Source: Poriferisodalis sp965208895
Lineage (GTDB): Bacteria > Actinomycetota > Acidimicrobiia > Acidimicrobiales > Poriferisodalaceae
Length of the DNA: 64,000 nucleotides
Reading direction: 5' to 3'
Assembly: GCF_965208895.1 (NCBI RefSeq)
Contig: NZ_OZ242363.1
Coordinates: 4,377,745-4,441,744, forward strand
Below, piece after piece: positions 59,977 to 64,000 of this stretch; the stretch's first letter is position 1; every line of letters starts with the position of its first letter. The notes under the pieces were generated by a model that ran no database searches, was not told the DNA's origin, and saw only the letters and a list, made by a program, of their open reading frames with translations. The translations under genes were made by a program, and so were the position numbers.

Positions 59977-61136
59977 GCAAGATCAGCCGCATTGTCGTAC
60001 AGGCCTACACGTATCAGCTCCCCGACGTCGGTCCGTCGATCTGGGCCTGCTCGCCTGGGGCAGAGATGAGTGTCTCGAAGTTCATGATGTCGATCGAGAC
60101 CGACGACGGTCACACGGGTAGCTACGCACCCCACTACGGCGCAACCGAACATGCAATGGCGCAGGTCTGCGATATGGCACCGCTGCTGATCGGCAGGGAC
60201 CCAGAGCAGCGCGAACGGATTTTCGAACTCCTCAAACTGCAGTTCCGGCACTTCGACAAGGTCGGCATCGCAGCGCTGGACACAGCCCTGTGGGATCTCG
60301 CGGGCAAGAAGTACGGCGCCTCCATCAGCCAGTTGCTGGGCGGGTACCGGGAGCGGCTGCCGACATATGCGAGCACGACACCGGGCCAGAAGACGCCCGG
60401 CGGCCTCGACAGCGTCGCTAAGTACGCGGACTTCGCGGAGGAATGCCAGCAACGCGGGTTCCCGGCGTTCAAGATTCACGGCTTCTTCGACGGCGACGTG
60501 AGCAACGAGATCGGCATCATGACAGCGGTTCGCGACCGCGTCGGGTCCACGATGAAGTTGATGACAGACCCCGCGTCGTCGCTGGGGTCATTCATGGATG
60601 CCGTGGAAGTCGGTCGGGCCTGCGATGACCTGGGATACCTGTGGTACGAAGACCCGTACCGCGATGCCTCTTCGAGCGCCGCCGCTCACAAGCGCCTGCG
60701 AGACTTCGTCCGCACACCGATGCTCATTGCCGAGCACATCCGAGGATTCGAGCAAAAGGCCGACTTCGTGCTCGCTCGTGGCACCGACATCATGCACATC
60801 GATCCTGAGTTGGACGGCGGCATCACCGGCACGATGAAACTGGCCCACTTCTGCGACGCCATCGGCATGGAGGTACAGCTCCACACGGCCGGCCCGATGC
60901 ACCGACACTGCATGTCGGCCATACCCAACACGCTTTTCTACGAACTCGGCTTGGTCAATCCCGACACCTCGCAGAACTGCCTGCAACCGCCGATCTACGC
61001 AGACGGCTACGGCGACGGCCTCGACGATGTGGGTGCTGACGGATGCGTCGCAGTGCCTACCGGTCCGGGGCTGGGAGTGGAGTACGACTGGGACAAGATC
61101 AACGCTTGGGAAACGGCCAGGCGCACCTTCGAGTAA
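59973..61136 (+). CDS. Enolase-superfamily (mandelate racemase-like) enzyme
   Basis: 387 residues. GIAALDTALWDLAGKKYGAS starts the barrel; the acid/base and metal sites read AFKIHG (Lys with His rather than KxK), LMTDPAS (Asp), LWYEDPYRD (Glu), LIAEHI (Glu), HTAGPMHRH (His), HxxG as in dehydratases of sugar acids. Such enzymes abstract an alpha-proton from a carboxylate. Coupled to udp, perhaps in sugar or sugar-acid use. The K-I-H variant makes the substrate hard to predict. Confidence 0.82.
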   Translation: MSKISRIVVQAYTYQLPDVGPSIWACSPGAEMSVSKFMMSIETDDGHTGSYAPHYGATEHAMAQVCDMAPLLIGRDPEQRERIFELLKLQFRHFDKVGIAALDTALWDLAGKKYGASISQLLGGYRERLPTYASTTPGQKTPGGLDSVAKYADFAEECQQRGFPAFKIHGFFDGDVSNEIGIMTAVRDRVGSTMKLMTDPASSLGSFMDAVEVGRACDDLGYLWYEDPYRDASSSAAAHKRLRDFVRTPMLIAEHIRGFEQKADFVLARGTDIMHIDPELDGGITGTMKLAHFCDAIGMEVQLHTAGPMHRHCMSAIPNTLFYELGLVNPDTSQNCLQPPIYADGYGDGLDDVGADGCVAVPTGPGLGVEYDWDKINAWETARRTFE

Positions 61137-61155
61137 CTCGGCTCGCTCTGCCGCT

Positions 61156-62328
61156 TCAGCGACTCGGCTGTCGAGGGTTGGGCTTCGGGGGCTCGGTGCC
61201 GAGGCTTCGCCCGCCGGGCTCGGGCGCGCTGCCGGCGGGAATGTGCTGGAACTCGCGGTTGACTCGGCGGACGGCCGGTGTGATGGCCACGGCGTAGCCG
61301 GCCAAAGCGAGGAGGACTCGGCGAGCCGGCAGGAGCACGAAGCAGATGGCCCACGCCGCGGCGAATCCGATGAGTCGTGGTTTCATCGCGGACACGCGCG
61401 CAGACGGCGTGTCGTCGGAACGGCCGAGTGGGAACCGCTTCGGCTTGATGAACCATCCATGGGCAAACAGCTGAGCGACGAAGTACGGCCAGAAGGCCTC
61501 TGGGGCGTCGAGCGGGGGATCGGTATCCCATGGGGCGTCGGTGTCGCTGGCTAGTCCATCTTGGATGCGAGACCACACATGCGACGCAGTGACTCGACCG
61601 GAGGCGCCACCGCGGTTCTGATGAGTCGGGCGACAGTGCCACCGGTACAGCACCCGTCGATCCTCGGTGAGGGCCAGAATTCCGGCCTGGAAGATGCCGT
61701 TCGGGTGCGAGGACCAGTGTCGCTCCAGTACTGCGGTGTCGCCGATGTAGAGATCGAACCGGTCAGCCTGACGGCAGTCTCCGAGGATCTCGTGGTGCGG
61801 GTCGCCGACCGCTTGATATTCCAGTTCCCATGAGTCCTGTGCTTCGCTCGCGAGACTCTGGGGCTCACTGGTGACGGCGAAGATCTCGCCGCCCGCTGCC
61901 CGGATCTCCTCGACGACCCCCGACTTTCCGAAGCCGCGTAACTCGCGGCGGCACGGAGGTCACCACAAGCCCCGGTAGAACACCAAGACGACAAACTTGT
62001 GCTTGTCGAGTTGGGCATTGAGCCATCCGGTGCGTACCCCGATCGGTGGGTCGAGCAGCGGCGGGATCAGCGGATCGCCAACGTCGGCGGCCGACACTCG
62101 AAAGCCCTCGGCCGATCGTTCGACCACCACCTGCTCACGGGCACAAACGTCGCCGTCGCACAGCACCAAGCCCAGTTCGAAGGACCGTTCTCGCGCTCGT
62201 GCCACGGTGTCTTCGGCATCGATGACTCCGGTGATCTCGTAGTGCGACTCTCGCGTCGCATTGATCCACTCAAGAGCGGCGTTCGAAGCGGCCTGAAGCT
62301 CACTGGGGGTTTCTTCGCTCACGTTCAT
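61156..62328 (-). CDS. Peroxiredoxin-like candidate selenoprotein (in-frame UGA at the catalytic Cys)
   Basis: One frame of 390 codons from ATG 62328 to 61156, interrupted only by TGA at 61960-61962 (residue 123). Around it the protein reads KFVVLVFYRGLW-U-PPCRRELRGFG, then EEIRAAGGEIFAVTSEPQSL and QADRFDLYIGD: the AhpC/TSA-like fold with a W-C-x-x-C site, where the first Cys is replaced by UGA (Cys126 remains). Coding quality is unchanged after the UGA. The C-terminus adds two membrane helices (LIGFAAAWAICFVLLP, LLALAGYAVAITPAV). A SECIS-like hairpin follows the UGA. The alternative is a nonsense mutation of Cys. The start overlaps the upstream stop (ATGA). Confidence 0.65.
61933..61949 (-). 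promoter_or_regulatory. SECIS-like hairpin after the UGA
   Basis: GCCGCG-AGTTA-CGCGGC, a perfect six-base-pair stem with a five-base loop. The loop begins 17 bases after the UGA and has G as its second base, satisfying the known bacterial SECIS rules (loop 16-37 bases downstream, a G in the first two loop positions). Confidence 0.5.
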
Positions 62329-62813
62329 GCGTCGCAGTGCCTTGGAATTGTCGAGTCGAATCGACGTGGCGGTGTCAAGGAGTGGAGGTCTCCTACATCG
62401 CGTGAGGTTCGCGGGTGTTCATCGGCCGACCGTAAGCGCTCTTCGTTGGCGGGGAGTTCAATGCGCCAATCGTGAACCCAATCACGCAGTCCCTCGTACT
62501 CCGAGTCGGTGACCGGGAAGGCCTGACGTGGATGGTGGTCGAACACTCCGAGTGCGTCGCGGAGGTGCTCGAGGCCGAAGCCTGGGTCCTTTTCCGCTGC
62601 GAACCTGTACAGGTCTGCGAGTTCGAAGCGGCCGGCGAGTGCGTGGATGTCGACGAAGTCGCGTGGCTTGGCCTGATCGGAGATCCCGATGTCTATGGAC
62701 ATCTCGTCGATGCCGTGCACGATGAGCGCTCCGCCGCCTGCCAGAGCCACTGTGCCTGCCTCGGGCAACTCCGCGACGATGCTGCGAACACGTTGCTGCA
62801 GGGCTGTGAGCAC
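62325..62813 (-). pseudogene. AbiEii-type nucleotidyltransferase with internal deletion
   Basis: 162 codons from GTG. The N-terminus AGTVALAGGGALIVHGIDEM and the C-terminal part KPRDFVDIHALAGRFELADL, YRFAAEKDPGFG are family pieces, but the roughly 90 residues between them, which hold the catalytic D-x-D, are missing. The product cannot be an active nucleotidyltransferase. It still couples to the selenoprotein candidate by an ATGA overlap. Confidence 0.65.
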
Positions 62814-62817
62814 AGCG

Positions 62818-63138
62818 CTAGGCGATCAGTTCGCGGTCGCGCAACCAGCAGTCCCACCGCTCCCGCACATGCGGCGAGAGCCACATGTCGTGCCACATCT
62901 CCAAGAGAAGCCTGAGGTCGATGTAGCGGCGCACGTCGTCCGACGTGCCTTCGGTCATCACCAATTGGTACACATACATGCGGTCACGACGGTCGTCGAG
63001 ATCGAAGTCGCCCTGACCGCTCCATGCGAGGCGCCTTGGCAGCATCACTCGCCCGCGTTCGGGCGCGACAGTGCCGTCAGCGAGATCATCGGGGATCTCG
63101 ACGGGCCGGGTAAAGCGCGTTGCAGACACTCCGCCCAA
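62818..63138 (-). CDS. Small conserved protein paired with the nucleotidyltransferase
   Basis: 106 residues: FTRPVEIPDDLADGTVAPER, GRVMLPRRLAWSGQGDFDLD, DRRDRMYVYQLVMTEGTSDD, VRRYIDLRLLLEMWHDMWLS. I recognise the pattern as a conserved actinobacterial family found upstream of AbiEii-like genes, presumably the antitoxin, without known biochemistry. Four bases separate it from the next gene. Confidence 0.6.
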   Translation of the reverse strand: MGGVSATRFTRPVEIPDDLADGTVAPERGRVMLPRRLAWSGQGDFDLDDRRDRMYVYQLVMTEGTSDDVRRYIDLRLLLEMWHDMWLSPHVRERWDCWLRDRELIA

Positions 63139-63191
63139 GTCTAAGAACGGGGCGGGTCGCCGATGGCAATTGCAGTTTGCGCAACCTGCCG

Positions 63192-63395
63192 TCAGAAGCC
63201 GAGGATCTTGTCGGTGACCAGGTACTGGAGTGGTTCGCCGGTGAGCAGGTGGCGGCAGTTGTCGGCGATGAGTTCGAAGCGGCGCCGATCGATGTCGGGG
63301 CCGACCATTGCGACGTGCGGTGTGACGAGCACGTTGGGCATCGTCCAGATGCGGTGGTCGGGCCGCAGCGGCTCCTGGTCGAAGACGTCGAACGC
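63192..63395 (-). pseudogene. C-terminal fragment of a D-2-hydroxyacid dehydrogenase
   Basis: The last 68 codons read FAFDVFDQEPLRPDHRIWTM, PNVLVTPHVAMVGPDIDRRR, the catalytic-His end of the NAD-dependent D-2-hydroxyacid dehydrogenase family. The upstream 250 or so residues are gone; the divergent toxin gene begins 26 bases from the break. Confidence 0.75.
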
Positions 63396-63420
63396 AAAAT
63401 GTGTATTACGATAAGCACAT

Positions 63421-63684
63421 GTGGAGTTCCACCGCTCGGCGTTCAAGCATCGCTACGGCGAATCAGACATCCTCCATGCCGTCTCGCATGCCCTCGTCAT
63501 TGTCGATCTCGAACCGGATGCCGACCCGCCCAAGGTGCTGGCTATCGGCCCAGACCCCGCCGGCAACCTCCTCGAGATCATCTGGCTCGAGTTGCCCGAG
63601 GCGGTTGAACTCGTGATCCACGCCATGCACTTGCGATTCGTGTTCTATGACCTGCTCGCGACAGGGGACGACCCGTCACCATGA
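63421..63684 (+). CDS. Putative toxin of a ribbon-helix-helix toxin-antitoxin module
   Basis: 87 residues from GTG: MEFHRSAFKHRYGESDILHA, VSHALVIVDLEPDADPPKVL, AIGPDPAGNLLEIIWLELPE, LVIHAMHLRFVFYDLL. The H-x-I/V-H-A-M-x-x-R ending resembles BrnT/RelE-like small toxins. The ATG of the antitoxin overlaps its stop (ATGA-type). Confidence 0.62.
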   Translation: MEFHRSAFKHRYGESDILHAVSHALVIVDLEPDADPPKVLAIGPDPAGNLLEIIWLELPEAVELVIHAMHLRFVFYDLLATGDDPSP

Positions 63685-63953
63685 CCACGCGCACGACCAA
63701 GGCCGGAAGGACCCTCACCGACGCCGATCTCGACGCCATCGCCGACGAAGTGGAGTCGACCGAGTACGACGTAGAGGCGCTCAAGACTCGCAGGCGTGGC
63801 CGTCCTGCCATGGGTTCGGGTCCCGCTGATGTTGTACCGGTACGGATCGATCCTGAGCTGAAGGCGGCAATCGAAGACCGGGCCGAAGCGGATCACACCA
63901 CCACCAGCGAGATCATCCGGGCGGCTCTCCGCGAATTCCTCGATGTCGCCTGA
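63681..63953 (+). CDS. Ribbon-helix-helix (CopG-like) antitoxin
   Basis: 90 residues: VVPVRIDPELKAAIEDRAEA, DHTTTSEIIRAALREFLDV is a clear ribbon-helix-helix domain at the C-terminus; the N-terminal half is charged and probably binds the toxin. Overlaps the toxin gene by four bases. Nothing further is seen to the window end. Confidence 0.82.
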   Translation: MTTRTTKAGRTLTDADLDAIADEVESTEYDVEALKTRRRGRPAMGSGPADVVPVRIDPELKAAIEDRAEADHTTTSEIIRAALREFLDVA

Positions 63954-64000
63954 CTCCGAGCAGGGGTGCCGCCTTGGGCGGGCACTCAGCCGTCGCTAGA

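Noticed and set aside
63976..63993. GGGCACTCAGC-like sequence as a third copy of the 28-bp repeat
   Set aside because: Only 10-11 bases match and the flanks differ; likely chance.
1..64000. CRISPR arrays, rRNA genes, complete prophage or integrase
   Set aside because: No regularly spaced repeats, no rRNA sequence and no phage structural or integrase genes were found on either strand.

Overview
The window is GC-rich DNA with dense coding, GTG/TTG starts and many 1-14 base gene overlaps. Its gene families (F420-dependent luciferase-like oxidoreductases, CaiB/BaiF CoA-transferases, many acyl-CoA dehydrogenases, P450s, a SecG) point to a free-living actinobacterium, possibly of the Acidimicrobiia; that placement is an inference from content only.

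Layout. 0-7.4 kb is a polyhydroxyalkanoate (PHA) granule locus: a small phasin-like protein, an XRE regulator, an acyl-CoA synthetase, an alpha/beta hydrolase, a MarR regulator with palindromes in its divergent promoter, a phasin with a Lys/Ala/Ser tail, a class III-like PHA synthase and a patatin-like lipase. 7.5-14 kb holds a thioredoxin-fold protein, a membrane-anchored protein, secG, a decayed D-aminoacylase, two luciferase-like oxidoreductases and a tRNA-Leu with anticodon AAG. 14.1-17.2 kb is gene debris carrying a PaeR7I/XhoI-type restriction-modification pair.

17.3-44.4 kb is catabolic: two Baeyer-Villiger-type flavoproteins, three acyl-CoA dehydrogenases, a CoA-transferase, an enoyl-CoA hydratase, two Rieske oxygenases, a glutamine-synthetase-like ligase, a D-aminoacylase, three P450s, an extradiol dioxygenase-like protein, an HsaA-like monooxygenase, a sulfatase and a solute-binding lipoprotein. 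Together they suggest uptake, oxygenation, ring opening and beta-oxidation of hydrophobic or aromatic (possibly steroid-like) substrates, with carbon stored as PHA. A 1.1-kb insert bounded by 28-bp direct repeats sits at the end of the ligase gene.

44.5-58.5 kb is a defence island. An AbiE-like pair, whose regulator has a nuclease-like N-terminus, precedes a type 6 BREX operon (brxE-brxA-brxB-brxC-pglX). The operon is cut inside pglX by an insertion-sequence pile-up: an IS end, then an IS256-family element, and inside that element's terminal repeat an IS110-family element whose 5' non-coding DNA shows the guide segments expected of a bridge RNA. pglZ, brxD and brxHI are absent. A DUF2442/DUF4160 pair, a MazEF-like module and a ribbon-helix-helix module follow.

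59-63.4 kb holds uridine phosphorylase coupled to an enolase-superfamily enzyme. On the opposite strand is a peroxiredoxin-like gene that reads straight through a UGA at its catalytic cysteine position, with a SECIS-like hairpin just downstream: a candidate selenoprotein.
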